Assembly (NCBI GenBank): GCA_937925655.1
Contig: CALAMC010000049.1
Span: 62,001 to 126,000 of the forward strand
Reading direction: 5' to 3'
Length of the DNA: 64,000 bases
Source of the DNA: an uncultured candidate division Zixibacteria bacterium
Lineage (GTDB): Bacteria > Zixibacteria > MSB-5A5 > GN15 > PGXB01
The number at the start of each line of letters is the position of its first letter. Within the stretch, counting starts at the first letter, position 1. Under the pieces are notes generated by a model that had not been told where the DNA came from, searched no databases, and saw only the letters and a program-made list of their open reading frames with translations. A program made the translations under genes and the position numbers. Shown here piece after piece: positions 53,370 to 62,301 of this stretch.

Positions 53370-53921
53370 TCAACCGCAAATAAGTTTCAAAAATTCCGCC
53401 CGCGTTTCGGCGTCATCATGCAGTTCCCCCAAAACGCATGAGGTTGTCATGACAGAATTTTGCTTTTCCACCCCGCGCATCATCATGCACAGATGCTGGG
53501 CCTCGATCACTACGCCGACGCCGATGGCGTTTGTATATTTTTGTATGGTTTCGGCGATCTGGCGCGTTAATTCCTCCTGTATCTGGAGCCTCCGCCCGAA
53601 AGCATCGACCAGCCGGGCGATTTTGGACAGCCCGATCACTTTACCGTTGGGAATGTAACCGACATGGGCTTTGCCGATAAATGGCAAAAGGTGATGCTCG
53701 CACATCGAATACAACTCAATATTCTTGACAATAACCAATTCCTTGGCCCGTGATTCAAAGAGGGCATTATTGACGAGCTGATCGATGTCTTCAGTATATC
53801 CTTTGGTAACAAACTGCATGGCTTTGGCGGCACGGCGAGGCGTATCTCGCAAACCCTCACGGTCGGGATTTTCGCCGATTTCGATTAAAATTTCACGATA
53901 CAATTGTTCAAGTCTGGTCAT
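53370..53921 (-). CDS. folE: GTP cyclohydrolase I
   Basis: 183 residues from the ATG preceded by CAGGG, the usual FolE length; an in-frame upstream extension of 25 residues has no ribosome site. Motifs in order: GENPDREGLRDTPRRAAKAM (about 16-35), the zinc site SMCEHHLLPFIGKAHVGYIP, GLSKIARLVDAFGRRLQIQE and the second zinc Cys in EAQHLCMMMRGVEKQNS. It converts GTP to dihydroneopterin triphosphate, the common precursor of folate, queuosine and biopterin. Being the first gene before the PTPS-family and SDR genes points to biopterin-type synthesis. Confidence 0.95.
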   Translation of the reverse strand: MTRLEQLYREILIEIGENPDREGLRDTPRRAAKAMQFVTKGYTEDIDQLVNNALFESRAKELVIVKNIELYSMCEHHLLPFIGKAHVGYIPNGKVIGLSKIARLVDAFGRRLQIQEELTRQIAETIQKYTNAIGVGVVIEAQHLCMMMRGVEKQNSVMTTSCVLGELHDDAETRAEFLKLICG

Positions 53922-54019
53922 GATATAGCCCTGCCTGTTTTTAATACTTATAACAATAGATAATATGAAAATGTTTAATTCAATGTCAAAGGACAAATAC
54001 GCCTAATGTACCTGCAAAA

Positions 54020-55075
54020 TCAGCATATTCGGGGCAACTGCTCGCCGGAAAGCATCGACAGAATTCGCCGCGTCCCCATTGCGTTGACCAGAATGACCGG
54101 GGCCGATGCGGCCTCGGTTACCCGCCCGATGACAGCAGCGCCCCGGCCGAGGTCATGGTTTTTCAGTGCCTGCAGGCATTGCGGTGCCTGTGTTTCGGGC
54201 AGAATTATCATCATGCGCCCCTCGCACGCCGAGTGACAGACGTCGATTCCCAGGACCTCGCAAAAACCGGCGACGGCCTCGTCGACCGGGATTTTCGGCT
54301 CCTCGAATTCGATGGTCACGCCGGCCGTAGCGGCCAATTCATTGGCGGCGCTGGCCAACCCGCCGCGGGTCAAATCGCGCAGGCAGTGAATTTCGAATTC
54401 GGCCCGGATTAACAACTGTACCATCGAAGAAAGCGATGCGGCGTCGCTTTCGATGCGGCTTTTGAAGCCAAGGCTTTCGCGGGCGGCCATGATGGCCATG
54501 CCGTGACGCCCGATATCACCGTTGACCATAACAACATCCCCGGGTCGAATACACGCGGGACCGATGTCCAGATTGTGATCGATAATGCCTATTCCACTGG
54601 TGTTGATATAAACCCCGTCGCCTTTGCCGCGCTCGACCACTTTGGTGTCCCCGGTAACGATGGCGATACCAGCGGCACGGGCCGCTGTAGCCATGGACAG
54701 CGCGATTTCCCAGAGCGTGGCCATGGCCAGCCCCTCTTCGATGATGAACCCGGCGCTCAAATATAATGGCCGTGCCCCCGAAGTGGCCAGGTCGTTGATC
54801 GTCCCGTACACCGCCAGCGAACCGATATCGCCGCCCGGGAAAAATAGCGGCGAAACTACGAAGCTGTCGGTGGTGAAAGCCAGTCGATTTCTATCGACGG
54901 TTAAAAGCGCGGAGTCGGTTCGGGCTTCAAGCTGTGAAGAGTCAAACGCGGCCATGAACAGTTTATCGATCAGCTGACCGGTCAGTGTTCCGCCGCCCCC
55001 GTGTGCCATCAGGACGACCGGGTAATCCGAAATTGGAATCGGACAAACCGGATTGAATATCTTCTTTTCCGTCAT
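54020..55075 (-). CDS. hypE: [NiFe] hydrogenase maturation protein HypE
   Basis: 351 residues from the ATG giving MTEKKIFNPVCPIP; a 30-residue upstream extension overlaps hypD and is rejected. AIR-synthase fold: MAHGGGGTLTGQLIDKLF (about 25-42), TTDSFVVSPLFFPGGDIGSL, then VTGDTKVVERGKGDGVYINT for ATP binding. The chain ends in PRIC; the C-terminal Cys is the residue carbamoylated by HypF and dehydrated to cyanide. It delivers CN ligands to the Fe on HypC/HypD. Ten bases separate it from hypD. Confidence 0.95.
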   Translation of the reverse strand: MTEKKIFNPVCPIPISDYPVVLMAHGGGGTLTGQLIDKLFMAAFDSSQLEARTDSALLTVDRNRLAFTTDSFVVSPLFFPGGDIGSLAVYGTINDLATSGARPLYLSAGFIIEEGLAMATLWEIALSMATAARAAGIAIVTGDTKVVERGKGDGVYINTSGIGIIDHNLDIGPACIRPGDVVMVNGDIGRHGMAIMAARESLGFKSRIESDAASLSSMVQLLIRAEFEIHCLRDLTRGGLASAANELAATAGVTIEFEEPKIPVDEAVAGFCEVLGIDVCHSACEGRMMIILPETQAPQCLQALKNHDLGRGAAVIGRVTEAASAPVILVNAMGTRRILSMLSGEQLPRIC

Positions 55076-55085
55076 ATACGATTCA

Positions 55086-56186
55086 TCACTCCTTCCGGTT
55101 GTGTGAAGGACGATATCTATAGTATGCGGCGCAGGCGCCCTCGGATGAAACCATGGTTGCCCCAAGCGGGTGCTCCGGGGTGCATTGCTTCCCGAAAGCT
55201 GGGCATTGCGGCGGCTTGGCCGCGCCTTGCAGAATGCGACCGCTGATGCATACCGAAGATTCCGCCGAAATTACCGGTTTTACATTAAATATCAATTCGG
55301 CGTCGTGACCGGCGTATTCATTTTTAAGTTTCAATCCGCTGTGCGGAATTGTCCCCAGGCCGCGCCACTCCCGGTCACATATTTCGAATACCCTGTCTAT
55401 CGTATTAAGAGCCGGTATATTTCCCTCGGGCCGGACCGCCCGTGCGTACTGATTATCAACTTCGTATTTGCCGGACTCGAGCTGACGGACACAGGCGTAT
55501 ATTCCCCTCATCAAATCCAGAGGTTCGAACCCGGTTACGACTATCGGCGTTCGGTACTTCTCGGCGACCGCGTGATAGGCATTGTATCCGGTTACCGTGC
55601 AAACATGCCCGGCCGCGAGGAAACCGTTAATCGATGATTCCGGTGAAGACAATATCGCCTCCATCGCCGGAATTACCAGTACATGCGATACCAGAAGGGA
55701 GAAGTTTCCTATGTTTTCCCGCGCCGCATAATACACCGCCATAGCTGTGGTGGGCGCGGTCGTTTCAAAGCCGATGGCGAAGAAGACAACCTTTTTTTCG
55801 GGGTTGTCTTGTGCGATGCCGACGGCATCCATCGGCGAATACACCGTCCGCACATCGCCGCCCCCGGCGCGGATTGTCAGCAAATCCATTTTGGAGCCGG
55901 GCACACGAAGCATGTCGCCGAACGAGCAAAAGATGACATCGGGTCGCGCGGCCAGATCGAGGGCGGCGTCGATGGTGGCCGCCGACGTAACACAAACCGG
56001 GCAACCCGGTCCGTGCACCAGCGTGACACCGTCGGGTAACAGTTCATCGATGCCGAATCGTACAATGGCGTGCGTCTGGCCGCCGCATATTTCCATGATG
56101 GTCCAGGGACGAGTTACTTCCGTTGCCAACCTGTCGGCCAGCCTTCCGACGGCGTCGGCGTCGCGGTATTCATCGATATATTTCAA
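55086..56186 (-). CDS. hypD: [NiFe] hydrogenase maturation protein HypD
   Basis: 366 residues. Signatures are TIMEICGGQTHAIVRFGID (about 32-50) with the first conserved Cys, LVHGPGCPVCVTSA (about 80-93) with the catalytic Cys pair, and FFAIGFETTAPTTAM. The C-terminal [4Fe-4S] region includes CISGRILQGAAKPPQCPAFG and CTPEHPLGATMVSSEGACAAYYRY. It is the scaffold for building Fe(CN)2CO with HypC. Its start overlaps the hypC stop by four bases. Confidence 0.95.
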   Translation of the reverse strand: MKYIDEYRDADAVGRLADRLATEVTRPWTIMEICGGQTHAIVRFGIDELLPDGVTLVHGPGCPVCVTSAATIDAALDLAARPDVIFCSFGDMLRVPGSKMDLLTIRAGGGDVRTVYSPMDAVGIAQDNPEKKVVFFAIGFETTAPTTAMAVYYAARENIGNFSLLVSHVLVIPAMEAILSSPESSINGFLAAGHVCTVTGYNAYHAVAEKYRTPIVVTGFEPLDLMRGIYACVRQLESGKYEVDNQYARAVRPEGNIPALNTIDRVFEICDREWRGLGTIPHSGLKLKNEYAGHDAELIFNVKPVISAESSVCISGRILQGAAKPPQCPAFGKQCTPEHPLGATMVSSEGACAAYYRYRPSHNRKE

Positions 56187-56437
56187 TGCGGCTCTCCGTT
56201 CGCGTCGGCTTCGCCCAGAATCTGGTCAAAATCGGCCAATGTCTGGCGGGCGCTGTCTTCGTCGATGATGGTGATGGCAAACCCGGCGTGCACCAGCACC
56301 CAGTCGCCGATTTTGGCTTCGGGAGCGAACGACAGCATGATTTCGCGTTCCACGCCGCCGAAATCGACCACACCCCGGAGTTCCATCGGGTCGCCGCCGG
56401 TAATTGACTTAATCTGTCCCGGTACTGCTATACACAT
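56183..56437 (-). CDS. hypC: [NiFe] hydrogenase maturation chaperone HypC
   Basis: 84 residues. Starts MCIAVPGQI with the functional Cys2, followed by the oligonucleotide-like barrel: VVDFGGVEREI, GDWVLVHAGFAITIIDEDSA. HypC carries the iron centre from HypD to the hydrogenase large-subunit precursor. It lies four bases after hypF and overlaps hypD. It is the only HypC/HybG copy seen here. Confidence 0.95.
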   Translation of the reverse strand: MCIAVPGQIKSITGGDPMELRGVVDFGGVEREIMLSFAPEAKIGDWVLVHAGFAITIIDEDSARQTLADFDQILGEADANGEPH

Positions 56438-56441
56438 GACT

Positions 56442-58766
56442 TTACTCTTTCCCTTTCATGGCGGCCGCAACCGCCTGCCCGAGACATATTCCGCCGTCAT
56501 TGGGCGGAATATATCGGTGCCAGAAAACATCAAAACCCTTTTGGCGCAATTTGTCAATGGCCATTTCGATCAAATGTTTATTTTGAAAACAACCGCCGCT
56601 CAATACGACATTCTTAATTCCGATTAAGGCGGCCGTACCAACGATGACCTCGGCCAGAGTGTTATGGAATTTGGCGGCAATGATCTCTTTGGACACACCT
56701 CCTTTAACTTCCTCCAACATAGCCCGAATCATCGGCGCCCAGTCCAATAGGATAAGATCATGCCTTTTATGATCGAAATTAATCGTATAGATATCACTTG
56801 TTTTCCCCCGATATGCCAGAAATTCCAGCTCCATGGCGGCCTGCCCTTCGAATGACATAATCTGCCGGGAATTGATTAGCGACGCGACGGCATCGAACAG
56901 ACGTCCGGCACTGGAAGTCATTACCGTGTTGACTTTTCCTGCAAGGGCCCGACCGAGTATATCCAGTTCATCGCGGTCAAAGGCTTTATACACGGCACAA
57001 TCCGCGAAATCATCGATTTTGCCCGAAAACAGTTCATATAACAATCCCAGGGCCGAACGTCGCGGCTCCCTGGCGGCACTGTCACCTCCGACAAGAGGAA
57101 AGGGTCGGATGGATGCCATGCGTTGAAACGATTTATCATCCACCGTCAGAAATTCGCCGCCCCAGATGGTCCCGTCAAGACCATAACCGGTGCCGTCCCA
57201 GGCTACCCCCAGCACGGGCGCATCAAGATGATTTTCCGCCATGCACGACAGTACGTGCGCATAATGATGTTGCACCGGGACAACTCTCGCTTTTTCGTTT
57301 TGGGCATACGTGGTGGAATAATAATCCGGGTGCAAATCGCAGGCGATAATTTCTGGCTTCTGCTCATACAATCCCGTCAATTGCCCGACCACTTCATTGA
57401 ACGCCCCCACGGCGCCTTCGGTGTCGAGATCCCCGATATGCTGACTGACAAAAATGTTGTCCTCGATAGTCACGGCTATGGCGTTTTTCATATGGGCGCC
57501 GACGGCCAGTATATTTCCGCAGGCGGATTTCAGTTTGACCGGGGCCGGGGCGTATCCTCGGGCGCGACGGATAATCATTTCACGGCCGGACATAAGCCGT
57601 ACCACCGAATCATCGACATGCCGGGCGATCGGCCGATCGTGAACGAGGAACATATCGGCGATTTGTCCCAGGCGTACAAGAGCGTCCTGTTCATCGATGC
57701 AGATCGGTTCGTCGCTCAAATTGCCGCTGGTGGCGACAATCGGCCGCTGTACCAACCGGGTCAACAAATGATGCAACGGGGTATAGGGAAGCATCGCGCC
57801 CAGGTATGGATTGCCCGGCGCCACCGCTTCGGCGATGACATATTCTGCCCGATTTTGATGTTTTTCCAGAAGCACGATGGGCGAGGCGGTCGAACACAAC
57901 AGTCGTGCATCTTCATCTGTGACGCGGCAACCGGATTTGATTGAATTCAGATCGGGAAACATGACCGCCAGCGGTTTCTCCTCGCGATGCTTTCTTTGAC
58001 GCAAAGTCCGCACGGCATCGTCATCGGTGGCGTCAACCATCAGGTGAAAACCGCCCAAACCCTTGACCGCCAAAACTTGACCTCGGTGTAAAGCCTCGGC
58101 CGCCATTAGAAGCGCCGCATTGTACTTTTCCCGAACCCGACCCCGGTTATCCCACAATTCCAGATGCGGGCCGCAATCCGGGCAGGCGTTAGGCTGGGCG
58201 TGAAAACGTCGATCGGCTGGATTATGATACTCCGCGGCACATTTCTCGCACATGATGAAGGTGTTCATGGTGGTGTTGGCGCGGTCATAGGGCAAGGCAT
58301 TGATTATCGAAAACCGCGGGCCGCAGTTGGTGCAATTGATAAAGGGATACAAATAGCGCCGATCATTCGGATCGAGCATCTCGCGCAGACAATCGGAACA
58401 GACCGCCAGGTCAGGCAGAATAACGGCTGATTTGCGTGTCCCGTTTTCGGAAAATACAATCTCGAAGGAATCGTCCAGCAGTGGATCGATTTGATAACGC
58501 TCCATTTTATCGATGTGCGATACGACCGGTTTATCCGCCTGAAGACGTTCCATGAATCGCTCCAGTTGCGTCGGTGAGCCCTCGATTTCAATCAGAAGCC
58601 CTTCGGATGTGTTGTTAACCCAGCCCGTAAGATGGTGCGCCGTCGCCAATCGATATACAAAAGGCCGGAACCCGACCCCTTGCACGGCGCCGGTAACTTT
58701 CAAACGGTATCGGCTTCTGATTCCCGTTTCGTCCGTCGAGTATTTCCCGTCGTTGTCATCCATCAC
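56442..58766 (-). CDS. hypF: [NiFe] hydrogenase maturation carbamoyltransferase HypF
   Basis: 774 residues, typical. Acylphosphatase domain first (GAVQGVGFRPFVYRLA, about 26-41). Two Cys4 zinc-finger repeats follow (CSDCLREML to CTNCGP, and CEKCAAEY to CPDCGP). A YrdC-like domain spans about 205-395 and a Kae1-like carbamoyltransferase domain fills the rest, with QHHYAHVLSCMAEN and VLSGGCFQNKHL. It uses carbamoyl phosphate to make the CN precursor on HypE. First gene of hypFCDE; ATAAGG precedes the ATG. Confidence 0.95.
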   Translation of the reverse strand: MMDDNDGKYSTDETGIRSRYRLKVTGAVQGVGFRPFVYRLATAHHLTGWVNNTSEGLLIEIEGSPTQLERFMERLQADKPVVSHIDKMERYQIDPLLDDSFEIVFSENGTRKSAVILPDLAVCSDCLREMLDPNDRRYLYPFINCTNCGPRFSIINALPYDRANTTMNTFIMCEKCAAEYHNPADRRFHAQPNACPDCGPHLELWDNRGRVREKYNAALLMAAEALHRGQVLAVKGLGGFHLMVDATDDDAVRTLRQRKHREEKPLAVMFPDLNSIKSGCRVTDEDARLLCSTASPIVLLEKHQNRAEYVIAEAVAPGNPYLGAMLPYTPLHHLLTRLVQRPIVATSGNLSDEPICIDEQDALVRLGQIADMFLVHDRPIARHVDDSVVRLMSGREMIIRRARGYAPAPVKLKSACGNILAVGAHMKNAIAVTIEDNIFVSQHIGDLDTEGAVGAFNEVVGQLTGLYEQKPEIIACDLHPDYYSTTYAQNEKARVVPVQHHYAHVLSCMAENHLDAPVLGVAWDGTGYGLDGTIWGGEFLTVDDKSFQRMASIRPFPLVGGDSAAREPRRSALGLLYELFSGKIDDFADCAVYKAFDRDELDILGRALAGKVNTVMTSSAGRLFDAVASLINSRQIMSFEGQAAMELEFLAYRGKTSDIYTINFDHKRHDLILLDWAPMIRAMLEEVKGGVSKEIIAAKFHNTLAEVIVGTAALIGIKNVVLSGGCFQNKHLIEMAIDKLRQKGFDVFWHRYIPPNDGGICLGQAVAAAMKGKE

Positions 58767-58776
58767 TTAACCTTAT

Positions 58777-58805
58777 AATATAGTATTCCATTCGCTTAAC
58801 GTAAA
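58777..58805 (-). promoter_or_regulatory. Putative promoter of hypFCDE
   Basis: On the minus strand, TTTACG (58805-58800), a 17-base spacer and TATATT (58782-58777). Transcription would begin only a few bases before the AAGG ribosome site of hypF, giving a very short leader. Confidence 0.45.
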
Positions 58806-58995
58806 CGATTTCCGGGATTGAAAAGCAATGCAAACCCCCGATTATGATTATAGGTATCAAAGGCCGATGGATTATGCCTTTTTGTTTTGTCGTCATCGTT
58901 TTTAATTGCCTCCCGTCCAACCTTATGGCCGCCACAATTATATATATATTAATACGTTATCTGCCCGAAAAACCGCCCGTTTTGTTCGATTTTCC
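58806..58995. other. Central part of the hyp/hydrogenase divergent regulatory region
   Basis: Part of the 299-base gap between hypF and the hydrogenase operon. It contains an alternating TA tract (about 58940-58951) and a short dyad TGAT-N7-ATCA (58845-58859). No coding frame or RNA gene was recognised. Confidence 0.4.
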
Positions 58996-59024
58996 TTGAC
59001 AATGGCAAGTCACCCATTTACCTT
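58996..59024 (+). promoter_or_regulatory. Putative promoter of the hydrogenase operon
   Basis: A consensus -35 TTGACA (58996-59001), a 17-base spacer and a poor -10 TACCTT (59019-59024), about 40 bases before the GTG start. A weak -10 next to a strong -35 leaves room for an activator. Confidence 0.4.
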
Positions 59025-59065
59025 TTGGGCAAAGGCTTGTGAATCTTGTCACAAGGAGAGGAGTT

Positions 59066-60187
59066 GTGGAGTATATTGACCCGCATCTTTTAAAGCCCGA
59101 TAATCTGGCTGGCCTTTTTCAATTATTAAAGAAAAAAGGATATGATATTATCGGTCCGACCGTTCGTGACCGTGCAATTGTACTGGACAGACTCGCATCC
59201 CCCGATGATCTTCCTCGGGGATGGCATGACCGCCAGGCCCCCGCGCAGTACCGTCTCGAACACACCGATGATGGTACATACTTTTCTTACGTCGTGGGAC
59301 AGGAATCGTGGAAGAAATATCTTTATCCGCCGTGTCAAAAACTTCTGACGGCATACCGCGGGAAAACCGCATTCAAGGTTGAATCGGTTGCCGACGGGAC
59401 GAATAATATTGCCGCCCTGGGTATGCGCCCGTGCGAATTGAAAGCATTGGCGATACAGGATAAAATATTCACCGGGGGAGAAATCACGGACCCCGGCTAT
59501 CAAAAGCGGCGCCGTAAATTATTCATCATCGTGGCCAATTGCACCCATCCCGGCGGCAATTGCTTTTGCGCTTCGATGAATACCGGTCCCCGGGCCGACG
59601 GCGGATATGATTTGGCTTTGACCGAAATCAAAACGAACAAAGACCACTATTTCGTGGTCGAGGCCGCAACCCCGGCCGCGGTCGAAATGGTTGGGGCCCT
59701 GAAACTAAAAAAGGCCGATGACGCCTCCCTCAAAACAGCCGAGAAAATAATGTCCGATGCCGCGGCCTCAATGACATCCCGGCTTAATGTTTCCGACCTC
59801 AAATCGACGTTGGAGAAGAATTTCGACAACCCGGACTGGGAAAGCATCGCGGCCCGGTGTCTGGCATGCGGCAACTGCACTATGGTCTGTCCAACCTGTT
59901 TTTGCACGACCATGCAGGATTACACCGCTCTCGACGGTTCCGAGGCCGAACGACTGCGCCTCTGGGACAGCTGTCACACCATCGATTTTTCGTACATTCA
60001 CGGCGGCAGTATCCGCAACAGCGGCCTGTCGCGTTACCGCCAGTGGGTCATGCACAAGCTGGCCTACTGGGTGGATCAGTTCGGGACGCACGGATGTGTC
60101 GGCTGCGGCCGCTGCATTACGTGGTGCCCGGTGGGAATAGATATAACTGCCACGGCCAGGCAAATCGCCGGGCAGGAGACGTCATAG
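59066..60187 (+). CDS. hydB: Group 3b [NiFe] hydrogenase beta subunit (Fe-S)
   Basis: 373 residues from a GTG with AAGGAGAGGAG directly upstream; the in-frame GTG at 59039 lies before that ribosome site. The N-terminal region is the family-specific domain (AALGMRPCELKALAIQDKIF, about 112-131; NCTHPGGNCFCASM). The C-terminal ferredoxin part has CLACGNCTMVCPTCFC and CVGCGRCITWCPVGIDI for two [4Fe-4S] clusters. It relays electrons between the delta subunit and the flavin gamma subunit. Gene order beta, gamma, delta, alpha matches the sulfhydrogenase/NADP-linked 3b operons. Confidence 0.92.
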   Translation: MEYIDPHLLKPDNLAGLFQLLKKKGYDIIGPTVRDRAIVLDRLASPDDLPRGWHDRQAPAQYRLEHTDDGTYFSYVVGQESWKKYLYPPCQKLLTAYRGKTAFKVESVADGTNNIAALGMRPCELKALAIQDKIFTGGEITDPGYQKRRRKLFIIVANCTHPGGNCFCASMNTGPRADGGYDLALTEIKTNKDHYFVVEAATPAAVEMVGALKLKKADDASLKTAEKIMSDAAASMTSRLNVSDLKSTLEKNFDNPDWESIAARCLACGNCTMVCPTCFCTTMQDYTALDGSEAERLRLWDSCHTIDFSYIHGGSIRNSGLSRYRQWVMHKLAYWVDQFGTHGCVGCGRCITWCPVGIDITATARQIAGQETS

Positions 60188-60216
60188 GAACACAAAATAA
60201 TTACGGAGATAAGATT

Positions 60217-60678
60217 ATGGAAAATCTCAAGTCAGTTCTGGCGGAGCACCCGTTTTTAAGTGGGATGAATGAAGCCCAGCTGGAGCTTCTGGTCGGATGT
60301 GCCTCCAATGTAGTCTTCAAAGCCGGTGAATTTATCTTTCGCGAGGGCGAACCCGCTGAAAAATTTTATGTTATTCGTCACGGAAAGGTCCTTATCGAAA
60401 CCCATATTCCGCAGAAGGGCACGATCATCATCCGCTCTCGTGAAGCCGGAGAAATACTGGGTTGGAGCTGGCTGGTGCCGCCGTACCGATGGCATTTCGA
60501 TGCCCGCGCGGTCGAACTGACCCGCGCCATCGCCTTCGACGGCAAATGCCTGCGCGGAAAGTGCGATAATGACCATGACCTCGGCTATGAGATAATGAAA
60601 CGCTTTGCCCTTATTATTGCCGAGCGGCTCGAAGCAACCCGTTTACAACTTATGGATATATATGGCAAAAACAGCTAA
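60217..60678 (+). CDS. Cyclic-nucleotide-binding-domain protein in the hydrogenase operon
   Basis: 153 residues from the ATG with GGAG nine bases upstream; longer in-frame starts lie inside hydB and are rejected. One CRP-type sensor domain: HPFLSGMNEAQLELLVGCAS, FIFREGEPAEKFYVIRHGKV, then GEILGWSWLVPPYRWHFDAR, a phosphate-cassette-like region without the canonical Arg-Ser/Thr pair of cAMP binders. No helix-turn-helix follows, so it is not a CRP/FNR transcription factor. Two Cys (C-L-R-G-K-C) lie near the end of the domain. It overlaps the gamma-subunit start by 17 bases. Confidence 0.88.
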   Translation: MENLKSVLAEHPFLSGMNEAQLELLVGCASNVVFKAGEFIFREGEPAEKFYVIRHGKVLIETHIPQKGTIIIRSREAGEILGWSWLVPPYRWHFDARAVELTRAIAFDGKCLRGKCDNDHDLGYEIMKRFALIIAERLEATRLQLMDIYGKNS

Positions 60679-61519
60679 ACTAACGACAATTGCGGACCAC
60701 GCCGACCCCATGCTGCCGTACCCGTTCCGAATAAGCCGGGTCAGCAAAGACACGATGGACACGTTTTCCATGGAACTGACTCCGCTCAACGGCATATTTC
60801 ACTTTTTGCCCGGACAGTTCAACATGCTGTACGTGTACGGTGTTGGTGAAGTCCCGATTTCCATCAGCGGCGATCCCGCGAAAACCGACCGACTGGTGCA
60901 CACCACTCGCGAAGTCGGAACGGTCACTCGCGCCATGCGCCGCCTTAAGGCGGGTGATACTATCGGCGTGCGCGGCCCCTATGGTACTCACTGGCCGATA
61001 GAAAAACACGAAGATAATGACATCGTTCTGATCACCGGCGGCATCGGCCTGGCGCCCCTGCGACCGGTGATATATCATGTCTTGGCCAACCGCGCCAAGT
61101 ACGGCAAATTCGTTTTGCTCTACGGAGCACGGACGCCCGAGGACATTCTCTATGCCAAAGACCTGGAAAAACTGCGCGGACGGTTCGACCTTGATATTCT
61201 GATCACGGTTGACAGGGCCACCGGTTCCTGGCAGGGCAACGTCGGCGTCGTCACCCAGCTTATCAGCCGGGCTCCCTTCGACCCTCTCGATTGCACGGTC
61301 ATGATTTGCGGTCCGGAAATCATGATGCGCTTCACCATCATGGAATTGCAGAAGCGCGGTGTGACGGACGAAAACATTTATGTTTCCATGGAGCGTAACA
61401 TGAAATGCGGCATCGGCCTGTGTGGTCATTGCCAGCTGGGCGGACATTTCGTCTGCAAGGACGGCCCGGTGTATCGCTACGATAAGATACGGGACATCTT
61501 TACCAAGAGGGAGATGTAG
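60662..61519 (+). CDS. hydG: Group 3b [NiFe] hydrogenase gamma subunit (FAD/NAD(P))
   Basis: 285 residues from the ATG giving MAKTAKLTTIADH. Ferredoxin-NADP reductase fold: a flavin-binding LPGQFNMLYVYGVGEVPISI (about 49-68), GVRGPYGTHWPIEK, nucleotide-binding ITGGIGLAPLRPVIYHV, and the C-terminal [2Fe-2S] box MKCGIGLCGHCQLG with a final Cys in FVCKDGP. It exchanges electrons with NAD(P)H, the defining partner of group 3b enzymes. Two bases separate it from the delta subunit. Confidence 0.93.
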   Translation: MAKTAKLTTIADHADPMLPYPFRISRVSKDTMDTFSMELTPLNGIFHFLPGQFNMLYVYGVGEVPISISGDPAKTDRLVHTTREVGTVTRAMRRLKAGDTIGVRGPYGTHWPIEKHEDNDIVLITGGIGLAPLRPVIYHVLANRAKYGKFVLLYGARTPEDILYAKDLEKLRGRFDLDILITVDRATGSWQGNVGVVTQLISRAPFDPLDCTVMICGPEIMMRFTIMELQKRGVTDENIYVSMERNMKCGIGLCGHCQLGGHFVCKDGPVYRYDKIRDIFTKREM

Positions 61520-61521
61520 TC

Positions 61522-62301
61522 ATGGCCAAATCCAGAAAACCGACTCTGGCCGTCTGGAAATTTGCGTCGTGCGACGGCTGTCAGCTGTCTTTACTTGACT
61601 GCGAAGAGGAACTTCTGGCCGTGGCCGGAGCCGTCCAGATAGCCAATTTCCCGGAAGCCTCCCGCGCGGTCATGAAGGGCCCGTACGACGTTTCGCTCGT
61701 GGAAGGTTCGATTACGACTCCGCACGATGCCGAACGCATTCACAAGATTCGGCGTCAGTCCGGAATCATTATTACTATCGGAGCCTGCGCCACGGCCGGA
61801 GGCATCCAGGCCCTGCGCAATTTCGCCAACGTCAAAGACTACGTCAATATCGTGTACCCCTCGCCCCAGTACATCGAAACCCTCGGTAAATCGACTCCCA
61901 TCGCCGACCACGTTTTCGTCGATTTCGAACTGCGCGGTTGCCCGATCAATAAATACCAACTGCTCGAAGTCGTCAACGCCCTGCTCAATAACCGCAAACC
62001 GAATACACCGGGATACAGCGTTTGTATGGAATGCAAGCGCAAGGGCAACGTCTGCGTCATGGTGGCGCACGGGACACCCTGCCTGGGGCCGGTGACGCAT
62101 GCCGGGTGCAACGCCTTGTGCCCGTCCTATGACCGCGGCTGTTTCGGCTGCTTCGGCCCCAAGGAAGTTTCCAATACGGCGGCCCTGGGCGACTGGTTCA
62201 AGCAAACGGGCATGGCCGGCGATGATATCGTCCGGCTGTTCCGCGGATTCAACGCCTATGCCGAACCATTCCGTAAGGAGAGCGAAGCCCATGAAAAATA
62301 G
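61522..62301 (+). CDS. hydD: Group 3b [NiFe] hydrogenase small (delta) subunit
   Basis: 259 residues without a Tat leader, so cytoplasmic. The proximal cluster ligands are in FASCDGCQLSLLDCEEELL (about 16-34), GACATAGG and LRGCPINKYQLLE. Medial and distal clusters are supplied by CMECKRKGNVC, HGTPCLGPVTHAGCNALCPS and RGCFGCFGPKE. Three Fe-S clusters are thus expected. It passes electrons between the NiFe site and the beta/gamma module. The end overlaps the large-subunit start by 11 bases. Confidence 0.94.
   Translation: MAKSRKPTLAVWKFASCDGCQLSLLDCEEELLAVAGAVQIANFPEASRAVMKGPYDVSLVEGSITTPHDAERIHKIRRQSGIIITIGACATAGGIQALRNFANVKDYVNIVYPSPQYIETLGKSTPIADHVFVDFELRGCPINKYQLLEVVNALLNNRKPNTPGYSVCMECKRKGNVCVMVAHGTPCLGPVTHAGCNALCPSYDRGCFGCFGPKEVSNTAALGDWFKQTGMAGDDIVRLFRGFNAYAEPFRKESEAHEK

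Noticed and set aside
57123..57944. 273-codon plus-strand open frame inside hypF
   Set aside because: It is antisense to the conserved YrdC/Kae1 part of hypF and shows no family motif.
58845..58859. TGAT-N7-ATCA dyad as an FNR site in the hyp/hydrogenase gap
   Set aside because: FNR half-sites are separated so that only four bases lie between TTGAT and ATCAA; here the gap is seven and the outer bases do not match.
59857..60216. Long upstream start for the cyclic-nucleotide-binding-domain protein
   Set aside because: The extension lies inside hydB in another frame; the ATG at 60217 has a ribosome site and matches the domain start.
62099..62290. Long upstream start for the hydrogenase large subunit
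   Set aside because: The extension is out of frame within hydD, while the ATG at 62291 gives the family-typical N terminus.
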